Assembly: GCF_020966775.1 (NCBI RefSeq)
Contig: NZ_JAJKFV010000029.1
Coordinates: 2,369,372-2,433,371 of the forward strand
DNA: 64,000 nt
Reading direction: 5' to 3'
Source: Rhodopirellula halodulae
Lineage (GTDB): Bacteria > Planctomycetota > Planctomycetia > Pirellulales > Pirellulaceae
Below are positions 54,873 through 64,000 of this stretch, in pieces; position 1 is the stretch's first letter, and each line of letters begins with the position of its first letter. The notes below the pieces were generated by a model. It ran no database searches. It had not been told where the DNA came from and saw nothing but the letters and a program-made list of their open reading frames with translations. A program made the translations under genes and the position numbers.

Positions 54873-56747
54873 TCAGGATCGTGCTTCCAGCATTTCCCAA
54901 CGCTCGTATGCCACGGCCAATTCCGACTCTTTCTCTTTCAACGCGTTGGATTTTGCCGCAATGGCATCGCCTCCGGACTGATAGAACTCCGGCGCGGCCA
55001 TCTCTTCATGAATCGTCGCGATTTCCGTTTCCAACTTTTCAATCTTGGTCGGCAATTGCTTCAGTTCACGCTGTTCGTTGTACGACAACTTCGCGGGGCG
55101 GTCCGCGGATTCGGTCTGTTTCGGCTTGGCCGCTACCGAGTTTGCTTTCTTCTGAGCTTCTTGCTGGGCGGCGAGTTCATCACGGCGGCGCTGATGAGCG
55201 GCTTCCCATTCGTCGTAGCCTCCGACATATTCGTTGACAATGCCAGGATGGGACTCATCGTCAAACGCCAGCGTGCTGGTGACCACGTTGTTCAGAAACG
55301 TCCGGTCGTGGCTGACCATCAACAACGTGCCATTGAAGTTGACCAGTTGTTCTTCCAGTAGTTCCAAGGTTTCTGCATCCAAGTCGTTTGTTGGTTCGTC
55401 CAACACAATGACATTGGCCGGTTGAGTCATCAACTTTGCCAACAAGGCTCGGTTGCGTTCGCCCCCGGAGAGAAACTTGACTTGGGTTCGGGCACGTTCG
55501 GGCGTGAAAAGGTAATCCTGCAAATAACCCAAGATGTGTTTGGTCGTGTCACCGACTTGCACCTTGTCCGCGCCTTCGCCCACGTTTTCTTGGACCGTCA
55601 ATTCGGGGTCCAGAGTATCACGCAGTTGATCAAAGTAAGCGATTTTGGAATTGGTACCCAATCGAACAGAACCTTCGGTGGGTTCGAGTTTGCCGAGGAT
55701 CAATTTCAGCAGCGTCGATTTGCCGGCACCGTTGGGTCCGATGATCCCGATCTTATCACCACGCATGATCAAGGCTGAAAAATCGCGGACGATCGTTCGG
55801 TCGGTGTCTGGGTAAGCAAACGAAACGTCGTCAATCTTGGCGACCAATGCACCACTGCGTTCGGCGACTTGCAAGTTGAGTTTCGCCTTGCCCTCCAAAC
55901 TTCGTCGCTCGCGGGCTTCGTTGCGCATCGATTTCAACGCCCGCACTCGGCCCTCGTTTCGCGTGCGGCGAGCTTTGATGCCCTGGCGGATCCAGGCTTC
56001 TTCTTCGGCCAATCGTTTGTCGAACAGTGCGTTTTGCTTTTCTTCCGCTTCTAAGGCGGCGGCTTTGCGTTGCAAAAAGGTTTGGTAGTCGCAGGTCCAA
56101 TCGAACAGTCGCCCGCGATCAATTTCCCAGATGCGATTCGCGAGGGATTGCAGGAAGGATCGGTCGTGAGTGATGAACATCAACGTGCCCGACCAACGCT
56201 GCAGAAAGTCCTCCAACCAAACGATCGATGGAATGTCCAAGTGGTTGGTGGGTTCGTCCAGCAGCAGCATGTCCGGTTCGCTGGCGATGGCTCGAGCCAG
56301 CAACACACGTCGGCGCATGCCGCTGCTGAGGCTGTCGAACGGGACGTCGGGATCCAGATTCATGCGGGTGAGCGTTTCTTCAATCTTCTGTTCGATCTCC
56401 CAGCTTTCCCAGGTCTCGTGATCGGACGGACCGAGTGAAGTGCCGAGACGGAACGTGGTGCCGAGTTCCGCAAATTGTTCGGCGGGCATGGTGACCAATT
56501 CGCGGACGCTGCCCTGAACGTTTTGAGGAACGTCTTGGGTCAAACGAGCCAAACGCACTTTGCCGTCCAGCAAGACCTGTCCGTTGTCCGGAGTCACATC
56601 GCCTGACAGAATCTTCAACAGCGTTGTTTTGCCGGCTCCGTTGCGACCGAGCAAACCGATGCGTTGGCCTCGTTCAATCCGAGCCGACACGCCATCAAAC
56701 AAGGCGGGGCCACGGAAACCAATGGTCAAATCGTCCAAAGTGATCAT
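54873..56747 (-). CDS. uup: ABC-F family ATPase, Uup type
   Basis: 624 residues with two nucleotide-binding domains in one chain: P-loops GLLGRNGAGKTTLL and GIIGPNGAGKSTLL, and signatures LSSGMRRRVLLARA and LSGGERNRALLAKL. The ABC-F linker between domains is present, and the C-terminal ~90 residues form a Uup-type coiled coil (PTKIEKLETEIATIHEEM). No membrane domain exists; ABC-F proteins act on ribosomes or, for Uup, on branched DNA. Start and stop overlap with the upstream ABC gene by ATGA, suggesting coupling. Confidence 0.93.
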   Translation of the reverse strand: MITLDDLTIGFRGPALFDGVSARIERGQRIGLLGRNGAGKTTLLKILSGDVTPDNGQVLLDGKVRLARLTQDVPQNVQGSVRELVTMPAEQFAELGTTFRLGTSLGPSDHETWESWEIEQKIEETLTRMNLDPDVPFDSLSSGMRRRVLLARAIASEPDMLLLDEPTNHLDIPSIVWLEDFLQRWSGTLMFITHDRSFLQSLANRIWEIDRGRLFDWTCDYQTFLQRKAAALEAEEKQNALFDKRLAEEEAWIRQGIKARRTRNEGRVRALKSMRNEARERRSLEGKAKLNLQVAERSGALVAKIDDVSFAYPDTDRTIVRDFSALIMRGDKIGIIGPNGAGKSTLLKLILGKLEPTEGSVRLGTNSKIAYFDQLRDTLDPELTVQENVGEGADKVQVGDTTKHILGYLQDYLFTPERARTQVKFLSGGERNRALLAKLMTQPANVIVLDEPTNDLDAETLELLEEQLVNFNGTLLMVSHDRTFLNNVVTSTLAFDDESHPGIVNEYVGGYDEWEAAHQRRRDELAAQQEAQKKANSVAAKPKQTESADRPAKLSYNEQRELKQLPTKIEKLETEIATIHEEMAAPEFYQSGGDAIAAKSNALKEKESELAVAYERWEMLEARS

Positions 56748-57748
56748 ACGGTGGCTGTGCTTTCGGCTTCGTCCATGGATTCGCGAAACAGGTCGGCGAT
56801 GACGTCTTCGAGCGGTGGGTCTTCCACGACGACATCCTCGATCGCATGATCACGCAACGTTTCGGCAAGCAGTTTGGGAACGTCACTGCGAGGTACGCGG
56901 TAGGTGAGTTTTGGCCAGTTCTCATCAACGACTTCACCCAACCGTTCGGGGCGAGTGAGGTTTTCGGACGCTGCGAATTGCAGCGTGACCAATTTGTAAC
57001 CGCTGAATTTGTCGACAATGCCCGACAGCGATCCGTCGTACTGGATGGTGCCTTGAGCGATCACGACGACTCGCCGGCAAAGCGCCGCGACGTCCTTCAT
57101 GTAGTGACTGGTCAGTAGAATCGTGATCTTGCGTTTCTCTTGGTAGTAACGCAGGAACTGTTGAATGTTGTGTTGTGCGATGACGTCCAAGCCGATCGTC
57201 GGTTCATCCAGAAACAGCACTTCGGGGCTGTGTAGCAGAGCCGCGATCAGCTCCATCTTCATGCGTTCGCCCAGCGACAATTCGCGAACGGGTTGATCCA
57301 GCAGACGCGTCACATCGAGCAGGTCACTGATCTCGTCCAAACGAGACTTGAACTCCGTTTCGGGGATGCCATAGATGTGTTGATGCAATCGATAGGATTC
57401 GCGAGCGGGCAAGTCCCACCACAATTGGTTCTTCTGCCCCATTACCAACGCGAACCGACGGCGGTAACCGTCTTTGCGTTCCCAAGGCACAAAACCCATC
57501 ACCGTCGCCGAGCCGGAGGTGGGCTGGATCACACCGCTGAGGAGTTTCAACGTTGTTGTTTTTCCCGCGCCGTTGGGGCCGAGGAAAGCGACAAACTCGC
57601 CCTGGTCCACTTGCAGATCGATCCCACGGACCGCCGTGACCTCGCGAAATTCACGTCGAAACAAGCCGCGGATACTGCCGCCGATGCCTTCGCGTTTTTG
57701 ATAAACGCGGTAGTTTTTCGTCAGGTCACGGACTTCGATGATCGACAT
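56744..57748 (-). CDS. ABC-2-type transporter ATP-binding protein
   Basis: About 334 residues from ATG 57748; the open frame extends to 57817 with an unlikely leader. The ATPase has P-loop FLGPNGAGKTTTL, signature LSLGERMKMELIAALLHSPEVLFLDEPT and the switch HYMKDVAAL. It resembles the ATPase of planctomycete and actinobacterial ABC-2 systems that move lipids, polysaccharides or drugs. The membrane partner (usually two ABC-2 permeases) is not adjacent in this window. The C-terminal ~80 residues are a regulatory tail. Confidence 0.9.
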   Translation of the reverse strand: MSIIEVRDLTKNYRVYQKREGIGGSIRGLFRREFREVTAVRGIDLQVDQGEFVAFLGPNGAGKTTTLKLLSGVIQPTSGSATVMGFVPWERKDGYRRRFALVMGQKNQLWWDLPARESYRLHQHIYGIPETEFKSRLDEISDLLDVTRLLDQPVRELSLGERMKMELIAALLHSPEVLFLDEPTIGLDVIAQHNIQQFLRYYQEKRKITILLTSHYMKDVAALCRRVVVIAQGTIQYDGSLSGIVDKFSGYKLVTLQFAASENLTRPERLGEVVDENWPKLTYRVPRSDVPKLLAETLRDHAIEDVVVEDPPLEDVIADLFRESMDEAESTATV

Positions 57749-57960
57749 GGGCGATTGGTGCTGAGGCAAGACGCGATCTCGGGTCGCAAAAGCGAACATT
57801 GTAGGGACAGATGACAATCCCGCGAGACCGTACCCTGCCGAGATTTGATTGTCTGTCTGATTGCCCTTTTGCTTGTTGGCCCGTCAGTCGCCAACCTGGC
57901 CACCGGGACGAATGACGTTGTGGAAGCGAAGCGGACCTGAGAGGCTGACTTGCTCGACGA

Positions 57961-59628
57961 TCAATCCCACACCATTTCGATTTGGGACGTCTTCTGCGTC
58001 AGTCGTCGAAACTGAGCGTCGGCAACGTCGTGCGACAACATCGGCAAGCGGTACACATGATTGGCGGGGCCCGCCGCGGCGGTGTCGATCCGAACCGTTC
58101 GCATCTTCCAGCGTCGATCAAACGGAGTTTCTTCGCAGCTGATGGACTGAATGCGATCGTAGAAGGTGCAGCTTGTTTTCCGAGTCCAAACACCTTCGCG
58201 AATGACAATCCCGTCCTTGGTCGGCAGTTCTGCGAACTGGAAGTGCCGGTGCCGCCGTGAGTTCAGCCAAAGACTGAAAGGTGCAAGACAAATCGCAACG
58301 GTCAGCCCACACATTGCCGCGAAAAGCAGCACGCCCCAGGTCGATGAAATTGGTAACCAAGAGGGCGATTGATCCGTCACGAGAAAGGTGAACAACGCCA
58401 CCAGCAAACCAACACCTTGTATTCGCAACAGCCCTTTGCGGCGGCGGCGTCGAAGTGCACGGTCGTCCAAACCACGCCAATGGAAGGTGTCTTCGTCAAA
58501 TTGCAAGCCGGGTCGCAATTGCTTCATCAAGCTCGGGACTTCGGATTGAGGCACGATGGGAATGAACCAGCGTCGAGTCACCGTGGTCGCCGCGTTTTCG
58601 TTTTGTTGGCCCGCGCCGCCAGCCGTCTCGATGCGGATCGAACACAGCTTCATCCAGCGTTCCAGCGGAGAGGCTTGGATGCTGATCCACTGAATCCGTC
58701 GACGAGGCACGGTTGCCGAAACCTTGGTCAGCAAACCGCACGACAGATGAAAATTCTCGTCACGCAGTTCCAAACGGTAACCGTGAAATCGCAAAACGTA
58801 CCAAGCGATCCCAAGAAGACGAATCGCGAACACCGCAATCACAAGTGCGCCCACCCACAGCAACCAGGAGGACCACCACGAACCCGATAGTTCATCCGGA
58901 TTGATGTTCCGCGTTGTCAACTCATTGGCAAGCTTGCGAGCCAGTTGGTCGTTGTTGCCGAATTGCTGCGAGATCAAACCCAAAACGATCCCGACCATCA
59001 CGAATCCGCGATTGCTCGCCAGGCCCGCTTGGACAAGCCACTTCAAAGGGATCTGCAGTAGCGTCGTGGATGCTGCGATGGGCGTGCTGTCTGTCACCGC
59101 CGCATCAAGCATCGCGGTTGCTTGGCTATCGGTGAACTGCGGTGGATCGGTTGATGGAGAGTCCGTTGCCGAGCGTGCGGAGACTCTTGCGGCTTCGATT
59201 TGTGAACGCAGGGAGTCGACATCTTTTAATGCGAGGACTTTCAAAACGGCTTCGGGTTCGGTGCCGCTGGCAGTTTCCACGCGGACTTCGGCGACTTTCA
59301 AAATGCGATGAACGACGTTCTGAACCAAGTCAACGTTTTGGATGCGGCTGACCGGAACCACTCGTTTCGAACGAAAGATCAACCCCGAGGTGACGATCAG
59401 TTCTTCACCCAGAAGTTGGTAGCGATACGTCCAATAGTGGAGAAAAGCGAAACCGCCAAACAGAAGCAACAGGACCAGCAACATTCCAACGGCGCCCATC
59501 ATGCCGAACCAACTGTTGCGAGCCATGTTCCAAGCCACAAACGCGATGGGAAGGAAGACATGCTTGCCGATCGCGAAGGTTTGAAACAGCATCGATACCG
59601 GATGCAGCGGACGAGGTGCCAAGTTCAT
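57961..59628 (-). CDS. Membrane protein with bacterial PH domains (YdbT-like)
   Basis: 555 residues. At least three PH-like (bPH2) units alternate with paired membrane helices. The first follows LFGGFAFLHYWTYRYQLLGEELIVTSGLI, with further units near RFHGYRLELRDENFHLSCGL and QFAELPTKDGIVIREGVW. It resembles YdbT of Bacillus. The function of the family is poorly known; a link with resistance to membrane stress is reported in Bacillus. It is translationally coupled to the shorter PH protein by an ATGA overlap. Confidence 0.82.
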   Translation of the reverse strand: MNLAPRPLHPVSMLFQTFAIGKHVFLPIAFVAWNMARNSWFGMMGAVGMLLVLLLLFGGFAFLHYWTYRYQLLGEELIVTSGLIFRSKRVVPVSRIQNVDLVQNVVHRILKVAEVRVETASGTEPEAVLKVLALKDVDSLRSQIEAARVSARSATDSPSTDPPQFTDSQATAMLDAAVTDSTPIAASTTLLQIPLKWLVQAGLASNRGFVMVGIVLGLISQQFGNNDQLARKLANELTTRNINPDELSGSWWSSWLLWVGALVIAVFAIRLLGIAWYVLRFHGYRLELRDENFHLSCGLLTKVSATVPRRRIQWISIQASPLERWMKLCSIRIETAGGAGQQNENAATTVTRRWFIPIVPQSEVPSLMKQLRPGLQFDEDTFHWRGLDDRALRRRRRKGLLRIQGVGLLVALFTFLVTDQSPSWLPISSTWGVLLFAAMCGLTVAICLAPFSLWLNSRRHRHFQFAELPTKDGIVIREGVWTRKTSCTFYDRIQSISCEETPFDRRWKMRTVRIDTAAAGPANHVYRLPMLSHDVADAQFRRLTQKTSQIEMVWD

Positions 59629-60398
59629 GACGCATCCGTTGCGGGGGCATCGCTGGCCGGATCGGCGGACAGCGGTATTTCCGATGGCGGCATTGAGGAC
59701 GGCGTTTGGTCGGTTGGCTCGACGGCTTGCTCAACGGGTGGAGCGATGACCGACTGTTCGGATTGCGTTTCGAGACGACCGTTGATCAACGCGTCTCGCA
59801 AACGTTCGGCCATCTCGCTGTTCAAGTTCTCCAGTTGCACGGAAGAGTTTTTGGTTCCAGCGGTATGGACGACCAACGTTGACAACCCGTGCATGCGTTG
59901 CAGTGGGCCTTGAGCAATGTCGCTATGTTGCATTCGCGAATGAGGCACCGAGATTCGATGTCGCCACCAAACGCCACTGCGGATCTCGAGACCTTCGTTG
60001 CTGATTCGCCAAGCGGCGGCTTCATAGGCAGCAGATGGATAGAACCATCCGAAGTAAATTGCCAAACCGAGCAACACGAGGTTGGCGGCACCCGCCCAAA
60101 TTGTGAGATCGAAATTGAGCATTCGCATCCATGTTGCCAGCCCCCATCCGATCACGCTGGCGAGAAGCAAGCCGACGACCAAGACGGTTCCAATCATGTG
60201 GTCGAGTTTCAGCGCCTCGATCGGAAGCGACTGAAATTCTCGCGAATCAAGGTCGACGCCGAGTTCCGCGGTGTTGACATCTTCCGCATGAGCCGACGCT
60301 GTTGTGTTCGCGACCGGTCCAACCTCCGGTTTTAGCTCAGCGGCGCTGTGCTCTATAGGCTGGTCGCTCGTGTCGGTCGTTTGGGGGTCAAAGGTCAT
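59625..60398 (-). CDS. Membrane protein with one PH-like domain (YdbS-like)
   Basis: About 257 residues from ATG 60398. An N-terminal acidic, Thr/Ala-rich tail (residues 1-60), then two membrane helices (MIGTVLVVGLLLASVIGWGL and IWAGAANLVLLGLAIYFGWFY) and a PH-like domain (AAAWRISNEGLEIRSGVWWRHRISVPHSRMQHSD). The C-terminal ~60 residues are Pro/Ser/Glu-rich. The open frame continues to 61178, but that part runs antisense to the DUF1592 gene. It pairs with the larger PH protein, as ydbS-ydbT do in Bacillus. Confidence 0.8.
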   Translation of the reverse strand: MTFDPQTTDTSDQPIEHSAAELKPEVGPVANTTASAHAEDVNTAELGVDLDSREFQSLPIEALKLDHMIGTVLVVGLLLASVIGWGLATWMRMLNFDLTIWAGAANLVLLGLAIYFGWFYPSAAYEAAAWRISNEGLEIRSGVWWRHRISVPHSRMQHSDIAQGPLQRMHGLSTLVVHTAGTKNSSVQLENLNSEMAERLRDALINGRLETQSEQSVIAPPVEQAVEPTDQTPSSMPPSEIPLSADPASDAPATDAS

Positions 60399-60548
60399 GC
60401 ACGCTTCATTGAAAAGAGAAGTCTGATTCGATGGGGCTTTTCGAAGTTGGAGGATATTGGGGGATGAGCTAGACTGTTTGTCCCTCCTGCGGACAATTCC
60501 ACTTTGTCTGCGAACTTCCCCACCGAAGTGCTTTCCTAGCATTCTTTC

Positions 60549-62519
60549 ATGTCCCGAGCCCAAAAGTCTCCTCGCGTCGCGATCGGTTTTTTGACCGGTT
60601 GGGCGTTCTGCAGCGCATTGCCCAGCGTCGCTCAATCGGCGGATGATCCGATGGTTGCTTGGCAGAAGCAATACGACGAAGCAATTTATCCGATTTTGGA
60701 AGAGGCTTGTTCGGAGTGCCATTGGGGCGCGGACGCTCAAGGTTTCGACCTCGAGAAATACGTGGAGTCCGACCGTCTGAAAAAGGGGGCCGCGGTTTGG
60801 GAAGAGGTGGCCAAACGAGTTCGATTGAACGAGATGCCACCGGAAGGCAGTCCCCAACTGAACGACCAACAAAAGGCACTGGTGCATCGTTGGTTTGATT
60901 CGCGTCCGCAACAAGACGAATGCTCTCAGCTCGCCAATGAGGAAACGCAGTCGTGGTACCGCGGCGTGGTGATGAGCCGTCGTTTGACGCGGACGGAGTA
61001 CCTGAATGCCATCGATGAACTGGTCGGGTTTCCCGTCGACGAAAATCTGGAGATCCCGTCGGATGGGTCTGGTGGAGAAGGATTCGACACGGCGGGGGAT
61101 GCGCTCTTCACGTCGCCGCTGCACATCGAACAATATTTGGCGGTTGCCAACCAAGTGATCGGCGACGCGATGAAGCACGGAGGTGAATCTTCGTTGGCGG
61201 TGCGTCTGTTAGGCACCGTCGATGAGGACGGACCTGGAAGCAACGCATCCGCCCGGTCGGCACTACGAAGGTTTGCTCGCCGAGCTTGGCGACGCCCGAT
61301 CGAATCGGCGGAACTGGATCGTTTGATGAGCTTGGTGGAACATGCCAAGGCATCGGGCCGCAACATGCCGGAAGCAACCGCGGAGGCTTTCAAGGCCATT
61401 CTGGTTTCACCCAACTTCTTGTTCGTGGTGGAAACTGAATCAGAAGCGGGCGGCGTTCAACCTTTGACACCGCATCAGTTGGCGACTCGATTGGCTCTGT
61501 TTATTTGGTCATCTGTTCCTGACGAAGCGTTGTTGGATGCTGCGGACGCGAACGAGTTGCAGGCCGACGATCAAATCCTTGCTCAGTTGCGACGGATGCT
61601 GGCGGACGAACGCTCTCGGGCACTGGGGGAGAACTTTGGTTTGCAGTGGTTGGGACTTTCGCAGTTCGAAGGCGAGGCGAAGCCGGATGCCAAAATGTTT
61701 CCGAACTTCGATGCGAAGCTCGCCGCGGATATGCGGGAAGAAGCCATTCGAACGGTGTGGAATGTCTTTCGCGACGATCGTCCGCTGATGGAACTGATCG
61801 ACGCCGATTCGATCCACGCCAATGAAACGCTGGCGTCTTACTACGGGTTGGATGTCGCGGAGGAGACTTGGGCAAACGCCGATCCAGAGTTTGGGGATGT
61901 GTGGCAACGATTGCCGTTGTCCGATCGCCGACGTGGTGGCGTGATCACCCTGGCCGCTGTGCTGACACGCTCGTCCTACGGTCATCGAACCAGCCCCGTG
62001 TTGCGTGGACGATGGGTATTGGAAGAAGTCTTGGGTGGTCGTGTTCCGCCACCACCACCGGGCGTGCCCGCGTTGGAAGAAGCCGAAGCCAACCACGCGA
62101 CAACATTGCGTGAGCAATTGGAATTGCATCGCAAAGATCCTCAATGTGCGGCATGCCACAATCGAATGGATCCGATCGGTTTTGGTTTGGAAAACTTTGA
62201 CGCGATCGGACGTTGGCGTGTTGAGCAAGACGGGCTGGCGATTGATTCCAGCGGCAAGCTTCCGTCCGGCGAAACGTTTTCAGGTCCGGAGGAATTGAAA
62301 CAGTTGTTGTTGAAACGCAGCGGCGAATTCAAGAAACACTTCGTGAAGAAGCTGTTCGGTTTCGCATTGGGGCGTTCACTCAATAAGTTTGACCGTTGTG
62401 TGGTCGATGATTCGCTCAAAGCGTTGGATCAAAACGACCAGCGTGCGGTGGTGGTCTTGGAAACCATCGTCACCAGTTATCCGTTTCGGCATCGCTATTT
62501 CAAACCGGCTCAAGATTGA
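60549..62519 (+). CDS. DUF1592/DUF1588-family c-type cytochrome-like protein
   Basis: 656 residues with a signal peptide (FCSALPSVAQSAD). An N-terminal heme motif, CSECH, is followed by the DUF1587/1592/1588/1585 series: TRTEYLNAIDELVG, RRFARRAWRRPIESAELDRL, RRGGVITLAAVLTRSSYGHRTSPVLRG and PSGETFSGPEELKQLL. A second CAACH lies near residue 538. This architecture is typical of planctomycetes, where such genes are paired with DUF1552 genes. It probably carries electrons outside the cytoplasm, but the pathway is unknown. The next gene starts 17 nt after the stop. Confidence 0.88.
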   Translation: MSRAQKSPRVAIGFLTGWAFCSALPSVAQSADDPMVAWQKQYDEAIYPILEEACSECHWGADAQGFDLEKYVESDRLKKGAAVWEEVAKRVRLNEMPPEGSPQLNDQQKALVHRWFDSRPQQDECSQLANEETQSWYRGVVMSRRLTRTEYLNAIDELVGFPVDENLEIPSDGSGGEGFDTAGDALFTSPLHIEQYLAVANQVIGDAMKHGGESSLAVRLLGTVDEDGPGSNASARSALRRFARRAWRRPIESAELDRLMSLVEHAKASGRNMPEATAEAFKAILVSPNFLFVVETESEAGGVQPLTPHQLATRLALFIWSSVPDEALLDAADANELQADDQILAQLRRMLADERSRALGENFGLQWLGLSQFEGEAKPDAKMFPNFDAKLAADMREEAIRTVWNVFRDDRPLMELIDADSIHANETLASYYGLDVAEETWANADPEFGDVWQRLPLSDRRRGGVITLAAVLTRSSYGHRTSPVLRGRWVLEEVLGGRVPPPPPGVPALEEAEANHATTLREQLELHRKDPQCAACHNRMDPIGFGLENFDAIGRWRVEQDGLAIDSSGKLPSGETFSGPEELKQLLLKRSGEFKKHFVKKLFGFALGRSLNKFDRCVVDDSLKALDQNDQRAVVVLETIVTSYPFRHRYFKPAQD

Positions 62520-62536
62520 GTTCCGATAGGTACATC

Positions 62537-63922
62537 ATGAAAACCAGTATTCCTCGGCGTCGTTTTCTTCGCGGCAGCGGTGTGTTGTTGGGATTGCCCT
62601 GGATGGCATCGATGGCGGAAACGCTGCGGGCATCCGAGACTCCGTCCGCGAAAGATTCGTCGGAGTCACCGAAGCCTCCGTTGCGGACCGCGTTTTTATA
62701 TTTCCCCAATGGTGTTTGGGAGAATGATTGGGTGCCGACGAAGGAGGGCACGGACTACGAGTTGTCGCCGTCGTTGCAGCCGCTATCTGATCTGAAGGAT
62801 GAGTTTTTGGTACTGTCCGGTTTGGACAAGAAACACTCGCATGGTGGCGACGGTCACTACGCCAAAACCGCCAACTTCCTTACCGGAATGCCCGTCGCGA
62901 AGACGACCGGAAAAGACATTAGCAGTGGCGGCGTGTCGATCGACCAATTGATTGCCGCGAAGGTTGGTGCCGAGACACCCCTGCCTTCGTTGGAGCTGGG
63001 GATCGATCCCGTGATCAGTGGAATCGATAGCAACGTCGGTTACACGCGGTTGTATGGTTCGCACATCTCATGGCAGTCGCCAACACGTCCCATTGCCAAA
63101 GCCATCAATCCTCGAGTGGTTTACGAGCGTTTGTTTGGCAAGCGGTTGCAAGCCAGTGCGCCCGAGGCACAGTCCTATCGCAACTTGTTGGACTTTGTGT
63201 TGGAGGATGCTCGTCAAATCCGCCGCGGACTCAGCCGCGATGATCAGTTCAAGATGGATGAGTACCTGGATTCAGTTCGCGAGGTCGAAAAACGAATCGA
63301 ATTCGCGTCACGCGACCAGAGTCACCGAGCACGTTACGAAGCCGAACGTGAGCGTATCGTGGACGGTCATGCGTTGGAGATTCCCGATCGTGGCACGCCG
63401 CACGACTTTCGTCAGCACATCAATCTGATGTTGGACATGATGGTTTTGGCGTTTCAAACGGACTCCACTCGCGTCGCAACGTTCATGTTCGCCAACGATG
63501 TTTCCGGACGTTCGTTCCGGTTTCTGGACGGCGTGCATGGTGGCCATCACGAGTTGTCGCACCACGAAAACAAAGAGGAAAAGATCAAGCAGTACCAATT
63601 GATCAACCGTTGGCACGTTGAACAATTCGCCCGCTTGCTTCGCAAGATGCAAAGCGTGAAGGAAGGCGACTCGACATTGCTGGACAACAGCATGGTGATG
63701 TTTGGAAGTAGCTTTTCCGACGGTAACCGGCACGATCCAGACAACCTGCCGTTGTTGCTGGCGGGACGTGGGGGAGGGACGATTCAGCCCGGCCGTCACT
63801 TGGCTGCGAAGGGGCAAGTCCCGGTTTGCAATTTGTATCTGTCAATGGCCAAACGCTATGGAATCGACCTCGAACGATTCGGTGACAGCGAAAAGGAAAT
63901 GACGGAGCTGTCAGACGCCTGA
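62537..63922 (+). CDS. DUF1552 protein with Tat signal
   Basis: About 461 residues from ATG 62537. A twin-arginine signal peptide (RRRFLRGSGVLLGLPW) precedes a DUF1552 domain with FYFPNGVWEND-like FLYFPNGVWEND, DGHYAKTANFLTG and MVMFGSSFSDGNRHDPDNLPLLLAGRGGG. The latter resembles alkaline-phosphatase-superfamily sulfatases. Tat export suggests a folded cofactor or multimeric enzyme. Paired with the DUF1592 gene 17 nt upstream, it forms the classic planctomycete pair. The function is unknown. Confidence 0.88.
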   Translation: MKTSIPRRRFLRGSGVLLGLPWMASMAETLRASETPSAKDSSESPKPPLRTAFLYFPNGVWENDWVPTKEGTDYELSPSLQPLSDLKDEFLVLSGLDKKHSHGGDGHYAKTANFLTGMPVAKTTGKDISSGGVSIDQLIAAKVGAETPLPSLELGIDPVISGIDSNVGYTRLYGSHISWQSPTRPIAKAINPRVVYERLFGKRLQASAPEAQSYRNLLDFVLEDARQIRRGLSRDDQFKMDEYLDSVREVEKRIEFASRDQSHRARYEAERERIVDGHALEIPDRGTPHDFRQHINLMLDMMVLAFQTDSTRVATFMFANDVSGRSFRFLDGVHGGHHELSHHENKEEKIKQYQLINRWHVEQFARLLRKMQSVKEGDSTLLDNSMVMFGSSFSDGNRHDPDNLPLLLAGRGGGTIQPGRHLAAKGQVPVCNLYLSMAKRYGIDLERFGDSEKEMTELSDA

Positions 63923-64000
63923 TTCGGCGTCTGGCTCGGTGTCTTCCACATCACGCCGCACGCATCCGCCGGCTTCGCGTCGAACTCGGTCGCGCGGCCA

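Noticed and set aside
60399-61178. N-terminal extension of the small PH protein by about 260 residues
   Set aside because: It runs antisense to the DUF1592 gene and has no family counterpart; ATG 60398 opens the proper start.
1-64000. tRNA, SRP RNA or RNase P RNA genes
   Set aside because: Only the tmRNA T arm was seen; no other TTCRANNC arm in intergenic DNA and no RNase P or SRP core motif was recognised by eye.

Overview
This 64 kb window is chromosomal DNA of a planctomycete, most likely of the Pirellulales (Rhodopirellula-like). The signs are a DUF1559 prepilin-type protein with its small lipoprotein, a DUF1592/1588 cytochrome-like protein paired with a Tat-exported DUF1552 protein, a DUF1080 protein, a very large Ser/Thr kinase fusion, secreted sugar-metabolism proteins, and a tmRNA whose tag reads AEENFALAA. 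I saw no insertion sequence, prophage, integrase, CRISPR array or rRNA, and no tRNA. Genes are dense, moderately GC-rich and on both strands, with several 4-bp ATGA/GTGA overlaps that mark translationally coupled pairs.

Layout. 0-10 kb: tail of an FtsX/MacB-type permease, a DMT transporter, RNase III, an exported M28 peptidase with a PDZ domain, then an envelope cluster: an OmpH/Skp-like chaperone, LpxC, LpxA and an LpxA-coupled Gfo/Idh/MocA dehydrogenase. 10-20 kb: an exported Cys-Cys/Pro/Ala repeat protein, PEP carboxylase, an O-antigen-ligase-like membrane protein coupled to an unknown gene, an exported thioredoxin-like protein, an FHA protein, a YhcC-like radical SAM protein and a DUF4332-like protein. 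20-26 kb: a lipoprotein, the ssrA tmRNA gene, and a possible metal-handling cluster (His-rich exported protein, DUF1559, lipoprotein, AztD-like propeller). 25-36 kb: mainly metabolism (TIM-barrel isomerase, YpdA-like flavoprotein, PurF, GltS, MBL hydrolase, GMC oxidoreductase, MaoC protein, DUF1080, methyltransferase). 36-45 kb: an 1,840-residue kinase-STAND ATPase-FGE-like fusion, an unknown protein, two glycosyltransferase genes and a RimI-like acetyltransferase. 45-64 kb: cupin, SASA esterase, PII and Amt, an HhH DNA glycosylase, Rho, RibH, a histidine kinase without a partner, an SGNH-like protein, Uup, an ABC-2 ATPase, two coupled PH-domain membrane proteins, and the DUF1592/DUF1552 pair.

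How the genes work together. Several neighbourhoods make functional sense: outer-membrane and lipid A assembly (5.9-9.5 kb), nitrogen sensing and ammonium uptake (46.9-49.1 kb), possible zinc handling (21.7-25.3 kb), and surface glycan synthesis beside a signalling kinase (36.5-44.6 kb). The features I find most worth following up are the kinase-STAND-FGE fusion, the possible metal cluster, the Cys-Cys repeat protein, the dehydrogenase coupled to LpxA, and several RNA structures that no gene explains: a minus-strand terminator upstream of rnc, a folded element upstream of the thioredoxin-like gene, a terminator between amt and PII, and inverted repeats ahead of rho. All family assignments come from reading motifs and protein architecture by eye; no database search was possible.
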